From the NCBI GenBank assembly GCA_963665045.2, contig CAXXJQ010000009.1, positions 124,001-188,000 of the forward strand: a DNA stretch of 64,000 nucleotides, read 5' to 3'. A program made the position numbers and the translations under genes. This DNA is from JAFGRU01 sp016934985. GTDB taxonomy: Bacteria; Desulfobacterota; Desulfuromonadia; Desulfuromonadales; JAAYDE01. The notes below the pieces were generated by a model that did no database searches, was not told the DNA's origin, and saw only the letters and a program-made list of their open reading frames with translations. Shown here in pieces: positions 43,022 through 51,088 of the stretch; position 1 is the stretch's first letter, and the number at the start of each line of letters is the position of its first letter.

Positions 43022-43762
43022 ATGGTCCGACTTTCATGGAAAATTTATATCGGCCTGCTTCTCATCGTTTTGACTCTATTTTTAGGTGTGCTGCACTACC
43101 TTACTTTCCACAACCTTAAGGATCTTCTTTTTTATCTCGCTCTCGATATCGTGTTTGTTCCTGTTCAGGTTCTTCTGGTCACCCTGATCATCGAAAAACT
43201 GCTCACGGAGCGAGAAAGACAGGCATTCCTGAAAAAACTGAATATGGTGATCGGCGCTTTCATGAGCGAATTCGGCGCGGCCTTCCTGCGCCAGGTGGAC
43301 TCTTTTTGCGGACCGGCGCCGGAACTCGCACAGCACCTGGCCGTTACTCCATCCTGGGGCAAAAAAAACTATCAGGCCGCCATACAGTTCGCCGCCCAGT
43401 ATCAGTCAAATCTGGACCCAAGCGTCGAGCAACTGCATGAACTGCGCGAATTTCTTCTTGCCAAGCGCCCCTTTATCCTCGCCCTCCTCCAAAACCCCAG
43501 CCTCCTGGAACACGATACCTTCACCGATCTTCTCTGGGCAGTCTGTCATCTGACGGAAGAGCTTGAGTGCCGTTCCGACATCCGGAACCTGCCCGATTCC
43601 GATCTCCAGCATTTAAACGGGGACATCCGGCGCGCCAACAGCATCCTGATCCGCGAATGGCTCAGCTATCTTCGGCATCTTCAGACAGAGTATCCTTATA
43701 TGTTCTCTCTGGCCGTGCGCATAAACCCCTTCAACCCGAATGCTTCTCCCATCGTCAATTGA
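43022..43762 (+). CDS. Hypothetical membrane-anchored protein
   Basis: No family recognised. 246 residues. Two hydrophobic helices at the N-terminus (IYIGLLLIVLTLFLGVLHYL and LFYLALDIVFVPVQVLLVTL) form a hairpin anchor, followed by a basic KLLTERERQAFLKK and a mostly helical cytoplasmic domain of about 180 residues. The C-terminus is LAVRINPFNPNASPIVN. AAGGGAAC lies before the ATG. No catalytic motif seen; the gene is alone on its strand. Confidence 0.7.
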   Translation: MVRLSWKIYIGLLLIVLTLFLGVLHYLTFHNLKDLLFYLALDIVFVPVQVLLVTLIIEKLLTERERQAFLKKLNMVIGAFMSEFGAAFLRQVDSFCGPAPELAQHLAVTPSWGKKNYQAAIQFAAQYQSNLDPSVEQLHELREFLLAKRPFILALLQNPSLLEHDTFTDLLWAVCHLTEELECRSDIRNLPDSDLQHLNGDIRRANSILIREWLSYLRHLQTEYPYMFSLAVRINPFNPNASPIVN

Positions 43763-43819
43763 AAGACAAAACGGCAGGCCAGCACCATGGGATCAGCTCA
43801 CCCCTCCGTTCCTGATCAT

Positions 43820-44815
43820 TCAGAATGTCCGGCGAAGTGCGAAATGAAAAACGACGTCGGGAGCGGAGTCAACAACAATATCCTCACTGACCGCAACGTC
43901 CAGGACCAGGCTTTGCGTCAAGGCCAGGCTGCCACCCATACTCAACTGCAGGGATTGCGAAAGTCCCCGCAAATCACTGCCCCGATAAAACGGGGTATGT
44001 CCATCAATCTGGACTTTTAAAGCCAGATCCGACAGAGGCTTCCAACCGGCACCCAGGGTACCAAAAGCAACGGCATGCTGCTGTTGATCAGGGAGGACGC
44101 CACCTTCGCTCATGAACAAGCCGCCCGCAGCCCCGAACAACGCCAGGGAACCCTGCCGAAAGGTTTGGGAACCGCTCAGCCGGAAAGCGATGTCGGTACT
44201 GCCACTGCCGAGAAGGCGCTCATTGTCGCCAGTGGGAAGCTTGATGCTGGTTCGCAGGGCCAGAGCATGGGGATTATCACCCTGCGGTCTTAATAATTGC
44301 CACCCCAGGCTGAGGCGCAGATCACCCAGCCCCTCTGTTTCGTCATCGAGATCAACGGCCAATTCGCCGTTTCTTTCATAGGCATAAGCCAGTCGCCGTC
44401 GCGGCATTTCATCCCGGCCCCCCTGAGGAAGATTGAAGAAGTCGTGCCAGCCGATAATGAAATTGTCGAGAAATCCCTCTCGATGCATGACATAAGGGAC
44501 TTCCAGGCCTGCCTCGAAACGCCGCCCGATACCATGCTTCAAAACCAGGGTGAAGCGATAGGTTTCTCCGTCGAGAAGCAATGTTTCACTATCCCGCTCT
44601 TCCCGGCTGCAGAGGCTGGCGACATCCGCACGCAGTTCTATCCCGGTCATTCCGGGGGCAAGGACGGTTGCCGAAGCCGCGGGAGGAAGGCCATAGATGC
44701 TGACCAAGGGGTTTTGGTTGCTGGTGGCGAAGGGGGTTGCGACTTCAAGGGCCGCTGCCTGGGCGGGAGCTATGGAACCGAGGACAGCAAAAAGAAAGAA
44801 CACAAACAAAGACAT
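43820..44815 (-). CDS. Exported DUF3187 family protein (probable outer-membrane barrel)
   Basis: 331 residues with a signal peptide (MSLFVFFLFAVLGSIAPAQA). DUF3187 is recognised from NQNPLVSIYGLPPA, the repeated beta strands (YRFTLVLKHGIGRRFEAGLEVPY, LGDLRLSLGWQLL, LALRTSIKLPTGD, AFRLSGSQTF) and a C-terminal Phe. It is probably a beta-barrel in the outer membrane. Function unknown. Confidence 0.82.
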   Translation of the reverse strand: MSLFVFFLFAVLGSIAPAQAAALEVATPFATSNQNPLVSIYGLPPAASATVLAPGMTGIELRADVASLCSREERDSETLLLDGETYRFTLVLKHGIGRRFEAGLEVPYVMHREGFLDNFIIGWHDFFNLPQGGRDEMPRRRLAYAYERNGELAVDLDDETEGLGDLRLSLGWQLLRPQGDNPHALALRTSIKLPTGDNERLLGSGSTDIAFRLSGSQTFRQGSLALFGAAGGLFMSEGGVLPDQQQHAVAFGTLGAGWKPLSDLALKVQIDGHTPFYRGSDLRGLSQSLQLSMGGSLALTQSLVLDVAVSEDIVVDSAPDVVFHFALRRTF

Positions 44816-45142
44816 AAAAAACGAAATCCCTTTTACTTGACCATGGTTCAGGGGTTCTCCTCCAAAGCATCATTGATCCAGGCCTGGCGTATTATGATAG
44901 GGGGATATTTTCCCATGAACCAACTCTTTCCAAAAGGGAATCAGCAAGCATCTCCAAATTAAAAACTCCCGAGGGACTTCTGAAAACACTACTCTCCAAC
45001 GAAGATTATGTCATTACACCCTGACATTTATCTTGCTAAGACAAAGAAAAAACCAGCCTGGCGGTAAATACCGAAGCACAAGCTCCCCATTTGAAAACTG
45101 ATTGATGGCAAGAAATCTCAATTTCGCCAGTTGAGCATGGGA
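44816..45142. other. Intergenic region, no gene found
   Basis: 327 bases between the DUF3187 gene and the yjgR-like pseudogene, both on the minus strand. No repeat copy, RNA gene or clear terminator found. Confidence 0.4.
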
Positions 45143-46613
45143 TCAGCGTCGGCCGCCGAAGAGGGACCCCATAATGCCCCGAATGATCTGCCGGCCCACC
45201 TGGCTGCCGATGGAACGTGCCGCGCTTTTTACGAAAGCCTCGCCCATGCTCTGGCGTTTCCTGCCGGCGGCAGGGGTGGGCTTGGCAACCTTCCGGCTCT
45301 CTTCCTCCATTTGAGCCTGTCTTTCCTGCGCCCTGTTTTTTAATACTTCATAGGCGGACTCACGGTCGAAAACGTCATCGTAACGGCCTTTAAAAGGTGA
45401 ACGCCCGATACGCTCTCTTCGCTCTTCCTCTGAAAGAGGGCCGATACGCGTTTCAGGTGGGCTGATGAGGGTGCGCTGAACCGGAAGGGGCCTGCCCTTG
45501 TCGTCCAATACTGAAACCAAGGCTTCGCCAATGCCCAGTTCCGTAAGAATGGCTTCGGTATCGAAGGCCGGGTTGGCAGGAAAGGATTGGGCCACGCTTT
45601 TGATGACCTTGCGGTCTTTGGGCGTGAAAGCTCTGAGGGCATGTTGAATTTTGAGCCCCAACTGGCCGAGAATGTCCTCAGGAATATCGAGGGGACTCTG
45701 GGTAATGAAATAAACGCCTACCCCTTTGGAGCGAATCAGGCGCACGACCTGCTCGATCTTGTCAACCAGCATTTTGGGCGCCTGATCAAAGAGCAGATGG
45801 GCTTCGTCGATGAAAAATACGAATTTCGGCTTTTCCGGATCTCCGATTTCTGGGAGCTCCTCAAAGAGTTCAGAGAGCAGCCAGAGAAGGAAGGAAGAAT
45901 AGACCTTGGGGGACTGGGCCATCAGTTTGGTGGCGTCGAAGATGCTGATCACGCCGTTGCCGGAAAAATCAGCCTGCATGAGGTCGGACAGCTTCACGGC
46001 CGGTTCTCCGAAGAAGTTTTCGCCCCCCTGTTCCTTCCAGCACCAGCAGCTGCCGCTGGATGGCGCCGATGCTGGAGCTGGAAATATTGCCGTAGTCCCC
46101 CCGGAGCTCGTTGGCGTTGTCGCCCATCCAGGTCAGCATGGCCCGCAGATCCTTCAGGTCGAGCAGCAGGAGGCCCTGATCATCGGCCACCTTGAAGCAG
46201 CTGTACAAAACGCCGGATTGGGTATCGTTGAGTTCCAGCAGATTGGACAGCAACAAGGGGCCCAGATCGGAAATGGTCGTCCGGATGGGATGACCGTTAT
46301 TCCCCAGGATATCCCAGAACACTACGGGGTAAGGACGCTGCTGATAGCCGGGGAGGGGAATCTTCGCCAAACGCTCGTCGATTTTGGGATGGGGAGACCC
46401 CGCATTGGCCAGGCCTGAAAGATCACCTTTGATATCGGCAGCAAAAACCGGAACACCCAGGCGCGAGAAACTTTCCGCCAGAACCTGCAAAGTGATGGTT
46501 TTACCCGTCCCCGTCGCTCCTGCAATCAGGCCGTGGCGATTGCTCATCCTGCTCAGCTGCTCGACCAGCACTCCGTCCGCCCCGCCGATACAAAACTTAT
46601 TATCCGTGCTCAT
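45143..46613 (-). pseudogene. YjgR-like (DUF853, HerA-type) ATPase with a one-base frameshift
   Basis: Two overlapping frames together make one DUF853 protein of about 490 residues. The first (from ATG 46613, GAGGA upstream) has Walker A AGATGTGKT and PVFAADIKGDLSG, and ends out of frame after LLVLEG. The second resumes with GENFFGEPAVKLSDLMQADFSGNGVI and has Walker B FVFFIDEAHLLFD and FITQSPLDIPEDILGQLG. Removing one C at 46033-46034 (top strand CTGTTCCTTCCAG) restores LEEQGGENFFGEP. This could be a true mutation, a sequencing or assembly error, or programmed slippage; the site is not a classic slippery heptamer. Confidence 0.85.
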
Positions 46614-46679
46614 GGCTATCCTCGTCATGGATTGTTGAAAAGATTTTTTATGGATGATGGGGATGTCTTTTCCGGGCGC

Positions 46680-46735
46680 ATGCCGTTTGGATGAGCCTGT
46701 CGGTGCGGTATCAGATCCATCCCAACAAACGGCAT
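46680..46735. repeat. Inverted repeat upstream of the yjgR-like gene
   Basis: ATGCCGTTTG (46680-46689) pairs with CAAACGGCAT (46726-46735), a 10-bp perfect inverted repeat across 36 nt, about 65 bases before the start codon. Possible operator or leader structure. Confidence 0.4.
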
Positions 46736-46892
46736 CTTTCTAACCGATATCATCAAATGGAGTCTTGTCAAGAAAACCCCCGGACTGAGGACATAGGGGT
46801 TCGAATGCACAACCTGGGGAGTGGCTCCGGAAGGAAGCAACAATCAGCCCCAATTTTTCGCGAAAGCGATGGAGGGGCCTTGGCCATGGCAG

Positions 46893-47744
46893 CTATTTTA
46901 TCGCCGGCGCCGATACAGGATCTTTTTTCATCAGCCCGTTTCTGATGATGTCATAAACCTCGAAAGCATCTTTGCCGCTTCCCTCGGCAATCTCCCGGAT
47001 ACTCATCTCGGCAGTGGCATTAATTTTTTCCCGGGCGAGAAGACCAATAACTTTCTCGCTATCCAAGGAAAATTCCCGGCACAGATCAGCCAGAGGCTTT
47101 TTCCCCATACCGGCAGGGGGCTCCTTGGGCAACACGCCCTTGGGGCGCTCGCTTTCCGGCTGCATGATCAGAAAAAGTTCCTTGGGAGATAGGCCGCTGT
47201 TTTTGGCAATCTCGAGCAGGGTCTGATTTTCCCCGCTAAAAGTTATTTTTGCCGCCCGCAGGCGCTCCATGGCTTTTTCCATATCGATGCCCGTTTTTTG
47301 GGTAAAACTTTTAAGCGAAGAGAGTTCCGCGTGACCATAGGGTGGCTCGCCATAATACCTGCCGGCGTTTTCCTTGATTGTCTCGCTTATATCGATAAGC
47401 GTCGAAAAAGGCGGGATTTGCGCATAGGTGCCGATAGTGAAGGCGATGACGAGGATCAGGGAGATGTTGAAGGCCGGGGTGAAAATCCGGATTTCCCTGG
47501 CTTTGTTTTTCAGGTAGGCAAGAATACTGCCCCAGTTAAACCAGGTGTGAAACAAGATGGCGACCAGAAACAGGATACCGAGATTGACGTGAAGACCGGT
47601 CCACTGGGTTTTGCTCAACCCCCAAAGCCGCCAATCGGCCCAGTAGGCCACCCGACCGGCAGGAACGATGTAGAGAATGACACTGGTCAAGAGGAGAAGG
47701 ATGAAACTCAATAAAGCCGTGAGAGAAGATACTTTGCGCAGCAT
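46893..47744 (-). CDS. DUF4405 membrane protein (cytochrome b-like N-terminus)
   Basis: 283 residues; ATG after GGAGGAACAGC. Three or four membrane helices in the first half with histidines in GLHVNLGILFLVAILFHTWFNW, a DUF4405 hallmark that suggests haem or quinone work in electron transfer. The second half is soluble, with two short helical repeats (SLKSFTQKTGIDMEKAMERL, KPLADLCREFSLDSEKVI) and the phrases LLEIAKNSGLSPKELF and IREIAEGSGKDAFEVYDII, which look like small helix-turn-helix-like or DUF2892-type modules. The partner protein is unknown. Confidence 0.8.
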   Translation of the reverse strand: MLRKVSSLTALLSFILLLLTSVILYIVPAGRVAYWADWRLWGLSKTQWTGLHVNLGILFLVAILFHTWFNWGSILAYLKNKAREIRIFTPAFNISLILVIAFTIGTYAQIPPFSTLIDISETIKENAGRYYGEPPYGHAELSSLKSFTQKTGIDMEKAMERLRAAKITFSGENQTLLEIAKNSGLSPKELFLIMQPESERPKGVLPKEPPAGMGKKPLADLCREFSLDSEKVIGLLAREKINATAEMSIREIAEGSGKDAFEVYDIIRNGLMKKDPVSAPAIK

Positions 47745-48372
47745 GCTGTTCCTCCGGGCAGAAGATATAAATGTTAATTCTCAAAAAGGTAACTGCACTC
47801 GTGTCGCCCATGGAAAGGGCATCTGCCGCCCGGATGGCGGCAGCTAAGCCCCATGGATGGGTTCACGCGGCCCTTGGAATGGGCGATGCGAGGCATTGTG
47901 CCGATAATCTGATAATTATTCAAAATATACAATAAGATCGTTGGGGGAACAAATTTTTTGGTCTTTGATATATCTCCATAATGTTCCGGAGCCCACTTTG
48001 CAAAAGACAAACCGAGGCAATTACGGCAAAAGGGTGTCTGAAATTTGGGGGATTATCCTATCATTTTAACAATGGAATGCTGCGTTGACTCATGGATTAA
48101 CCTATCGAAATCTTGAATCTGAAAAACTTTCTCCTTTTCCACAAAAAGCGCAGTTTTGCAACTCAAAAATCCGCAAGGGTCGCAACTTCGAGACCGGCAC
48201 CTTTTCCACCCCTAATTATGCCACTCTAACTATTTGAAAAGAATAATTTTTATTAAATTCTTCCAAAACAGCAAATGGTACAAACATTGCGGAATAAAAA
48301 CCAAGTCTACAGGGCTACGCTCACAACCCGGAGCATTGGTATTATTGATCGCAAAAAAGGGGAGAGGAGCTT
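47745..48372. other. Intergenic region holding structured repeat copy B
   Basis: 628 bases between the divergent DUF4405 and metallo-hydrolase genes. Copy B is at 47791-47930. The rest (47931-48372) is AT-rich with no supported frame and should hold the metallo-hydrolase promoter. Confidence 0.6.
47791..47930 (+). repeat. Dispersed structured repeat, copy B
   Basis: Full core on the plus strand: TCGCCCAT with ATGGGCGA as outer helix, CTGCCGCC with GGCGGCAG as one inner hairpin, CCCA with TGGG as the other. The left end differs from copies A and C: it begins AACTGCACTCGTG in place of AGCACAAGGACTCGTG. Confidence 0.8.
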
Positions 48373-49284
48373 ATGAGAAAAGTTTGGAACATCTTAGTCT
48401 TGGTCTGTCTGACCCTAGCCATGGTCGGAGTTGTTTTTGCGGGGAACCCTCAAAAACTTGAACTGTCCATTCTCTGTGATGACGCTGCTGTTTCGGAAAA
48501 CTTTATGAAAGAGCACGGAGTTTCAATTCTTATCAAGCTTCCAAATGGCCATCGCTGGCTCTTTGACGCCGGCACAACCGATGTGTTCATGGAAAATGCC
48601 AAAATAATGGGTGAACGCCTGGACAACCTGGAAGGAATCATGATCAGCCACGGTCATGATGATCATGGAGGCGGCTTGGCCTTTTATCCGCGACTTGGTG
48701 GTGAACCCCCGGTTTACGGACATCCCCTGATCTGGGTCAAACAGTATCAGATTAAAAAAGGCAAGCAGCTTCGAATCTGCCACATCCCCTATCTGGCACG
48801 GAAAAACGCCGGCCCTCATTTCAAACCTCTCCATGATGTTACCAAGCTTGATGAAAACATGTATTTCTTCACCGACGTAAAGCAGGAACCTGGCAGTTAC
48901 TGCCCAACGTACGGGAAATTCTACAATGAAGACGGAGTCGGCCCATGGGAGGGCACCGATGATGCAACTGTGGCAGTTGATACGCCTGAAGGAGTCGTAG
49001 CGATTTTCGGCTGTGGTCATGCGGGATATATCAATATTCTGAAAGCTATTAAACAAAAATTTCCGGATAAAAAAATTCTGTCGGTTGTAGGGGGGCTTCA
49101 CCTGAAAGCTGCTGATGAAAAAATATTAGAAAAAGCTGCGAAATTCACAGATTCTGTGAAAGCCAAGAAATTTACTTTTTATGGCGGGCACTGTACCGGC
49201 AAAAATGCCATCGAATATTTTAAAGCCAAATACGGCGAAGATGTCGTTCGCCCTTATGCTTCCGGTACGGTAATAAAATTTTGA
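48373..49284 (+). CDS. Exported metallo-beta-lactamase-fold hydrolase
   Basis: 303 residues with a signal peptide (MRKVWNILVLVCLTLAMVGVVFA/GNP). Metal-binding motif SHGHDDHGGG with its first His at residue 93; later ligands include GCGHAGY and GGLH. The pattern is that of the subgroup often named after dihydropterin phosphate synthase-like MBL proteins, but export argues for another, unknown substrate. Good ribosome site (AGAGGAGCTT). Repeat copies B and D lie on either side in the same orientation. Confidence 0.85.
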   Translation: MRKVWNILVLVCLTLAMVGVVFAGNPQKLELSILCDDAAVSENFMKEHGVSILIKLPNGHRWLFDAGTTDVFMENAKIMGERLDNLEGIMISHGHDDHGGGLAFYPRLGGEPPVYGHPLIWVKQYQIKKGKQLRICHIPYLARKNAGPHFKPLHDVTKLDENMYFFTDVKQEPGSYCPTYGKFYNEDGVGPWEGTDDATVAVDTPEGVVAIFGCGHAGYINILKAIKQKFPDKKILSVVGGLHLKAADEKILEKAAKFTDSVKAKKFTFYGGHCTGKNAIEYFKAKYGEDVVRPYASGTVIKF

Positions 49285-49307
49285 TAATTTTCTGGTTACT
49301 ATTCACC

Positions 49308-49364
49308 ACAAGGACTTGTGCCGCCCATGGAAAGGGTGATGCGAGGCATTACCTGAATAATTAC
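49308..49364 (+). repeat. Dispersed structured repeat, copy D, internally deleted
   Basis: Keeps both ends (CTATTCACCACAAGGACT on the left, CTGAATAATTAC on the right) and the left part of the core (CGCCCATGGAAAGGG), then joins directly to TGATGCGAGGCATT. The two inner hairpins and the right half of the outer helix are gone. Confidence 0.7.
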
Positions 49365-49422
49365 ATTTTCTATTCGAAAAGAGAGGTTTGAACTTCTTCT
49401 TTCTTAACATCAAGTTTTCCCA

Positions 49423-49466
49423 AAAACAGGCCTTGAGTTTTTTATCTCAGGGCCTGTTTTTTTGCC
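49423..49466 (+). terminator. Terminator after the metallo-hydrolase gene
   Basis: AAAACAGGCC-TTGAG pairs with CTCAG-GGCCTGTTTT, ending in a run of seven or more T. Lies about 140 bases past the stop. Confidence 0.8.
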
Positions 49467-49675
49467 CATCTGGGCTGGCTGTTGTCTGAAAATACTAATC
49501 CTGTTTCAGCATCGGCTCAGAAAAACCCTTAATTGTATTCTGTATCAAAATATTCAAGAATAAAGTTGGGACATATCCTCCTGGGCAGAAATAAAGGGGA
49601 AGTTGGTGCGGCAGGAATATTCCGGAGGGGAATATTGACATCCGAGTTGGGGGAACCAGGTTGGGACAGGGACAC

Positions 49676-49720
49676 TTCGTGCGATTCGTTGTCCCCGGCT
49701 ATCCGTATCATATCAACCAA
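49676..49720 (+). pseudogene. Relic of a REP-associated (Y1) transposase N-terminus
   Basis: The frame reads FVRFVVPGYPYHINQ. The usual N-terminus of this family is close to RFVVPGYPYHITQRGN. The match breaks off at NQCASG and no further transposase sequence follows. The upstream phrase GGTTGGGACAGGGACACTT looks like element-end sequence. It is a decayed fragment; it is not the same subtype as the intact copy at 61894. Confidence 0.6.
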
Positions 49721-49749
49721 TGTGCATCGGGTAAAGCAGGGTTGAAACG

Positions 49750-50955
49750 TTATGACGAATGGCTTGTCATAGCCCCAAAATTATCCACGACCCATTCGGC
49801 GAAAGGCATGCTTGAGGTGAAAGCCGGGGAGACGGCATTGAGTATGTGAAGGCTGGTCTCATCCCCCTCGACAACGAAATCCTGGACAAGCTCAAGGGTC
49901 CGGGTGTCGAGAAGCTGGGCGCGGATGCCGGGCCGGCTCCATTCTTTGAAGCCTTCGTGATTAATGTTGTCAGTCAGCTTTCCGGCCAGATCGAGAAAGT
50001 GGGCGCGATTGTATTTACGGATTTCCGACCAGGCCAGGGTTCTGAACCCGAAGGCATTGTTGAGGAAAAGCCTGGTTTCGTAATTGAATATCTGCAGCAT
50101 CTCCGCAATCCGGAAATTATCCAGCCCCTGGTAGTTTTCCCGCCAGAAGGCCGGGATGGCTGTCGGGCCGATTTTCGCCTCGCCTGCCACCGTCAGAGTG
50201 TAATGAATGCCGAGGAAAGGATTGGCCAGATTGGGGACGGGGTAGACGTTGGCGGTAAGACCTGCAGAATTGTCTTTGTCTTTAAGATAGATGCCCTTGA
50301 AAGGGATGATCACATAGTTTTGTGCGAAGCCGAAATCCCTGGCAACCTTGTCCGCATAAAGGCCGGCGGCGTTAATGAGTTTCTTAAAGGGTATGGTGCC
50401 CCGGTTCGTAATGATCTCGTTTTTTCCACGCCGCCCCTCATAGGCCGTGCCCGTTCGCACCTCGACTCCCATCTTTTCCACAACCCCGCGGAACGCCTGG
50501 GTCACCTCCATGGGATCGACCGTTGCCGTGGTCGGTGAAAAGAGGGCTTTGCAGCAGGTTCGGGCTTCCGGAAAACGGCGAGCCAGCTCTTCGGCATCCA
50601 GCCATTGCAGCTCCACGCCGTTGATATCGCCGCGCCGTTTCAGCTCTTCCAGCCCCTGCACCTCCTTGTCATTCTGGGCAACGACCACCTTGCCGCACGG
50701 ATTGATGCGCAATCCCTGTTCACGGCAAAACGCCTGAAGGCGGGCGTTGCCATCCCGGGTGAATCTGGCTTTCAGCGAATTGGCCGTGTAGTAAAAACCG
50801 GCGTGGAGAACACCGCTATTGCGGCCGCTGCCGTGGCGGGCGACATCCTCCTCTTTTTCGATCAGCAGGATACCGGCACCGGGATAACGCTCTTTTAAAA
50901 CGCGGGCCAGGTTCAGGCCGATTATACCACCGCCGATAATGATGAAGTCGAACAT
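49750..50955 (-). CDS. lhgO: L-2-hydroxyglutarate oxidase/dehydrogenase
   Basis: FAD enzyme that oxidises L-2-hydroxyglutarate to 2-oxoglutarate, feeding electrons to the membrane pool or oxygen. 401 residues. Seen: FAD loop IIIGGGIIGLNLAR, LIEKEEDVARHGSGRNSGVLHAG (strong LhgO mark), FSPTTATVDP, and NPFLGIHYTLTVAGEAKIGPTAIPAF. Ribosome site is weak (AGGCAG). Near-full length; the C-terminus is intact. Confidence 0.9.
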   Translation of the reverse strand: MFDFIIIGGGIIGLNLARVLKERYPGAGILLIEKEEDVARHGSGRNSGVLHAGFYYTANSLKARFTRDGNARLQAFCREQGLRINPCGKVVVAQNDKEVQGLEELKRRGDINGVELQWLDAEELARRFPEARTCCKALFSPTTATVDPMEVTQAFRGVVEKMGVEVRTGTAYEGRRGKNEIITNRGTIPFKKLINAAGLYADKVARDFGFAQNYVIIPFKGIYLKDKDNSAGLTANVYPVPNLANPFLGIHYTLTVAGEAKIGPTAIPAFWRENYQGLDNFRIAEMLQIFNYETRLFLNNAFGFRTLAWSEIRKYNRAHFLDLAGKLTDNINHEGFKEWSRPGIRAQLLDTRTLELVQDFVVEGDETSLHILNAVSPAFTSSMPFAEWVVDNFGAMTSHSS

Positions 50956-51088
50956 GTAAACTGCCTGTTTTGATTTTGGATAGCTCGGAAAAGGCTCAAA
51001 GAATACGGGAAGGATTTAATAATTTACAAGAGCTTTTTGTTGACCTGGTAAATATCCCCCTGCTTTTTTCAGGCCTCAGCCCCGGGGT

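Larger units (their letters stand above)
49285..49749. other. Intergenic region: repeat copy D, terminator, transposase relic
   Basis: 465 bases. Contains copy D, the terminator at 49423 and a short REP-transposase relic at 49676-49720. No intact gene. Confidence 0.6.

Noticed and set aside
46797..46816. tRNA-like T-arm phrase GGGGTTCGAATGC
   Set aside because: No acceptor, D or anticodon arm can be built around it.
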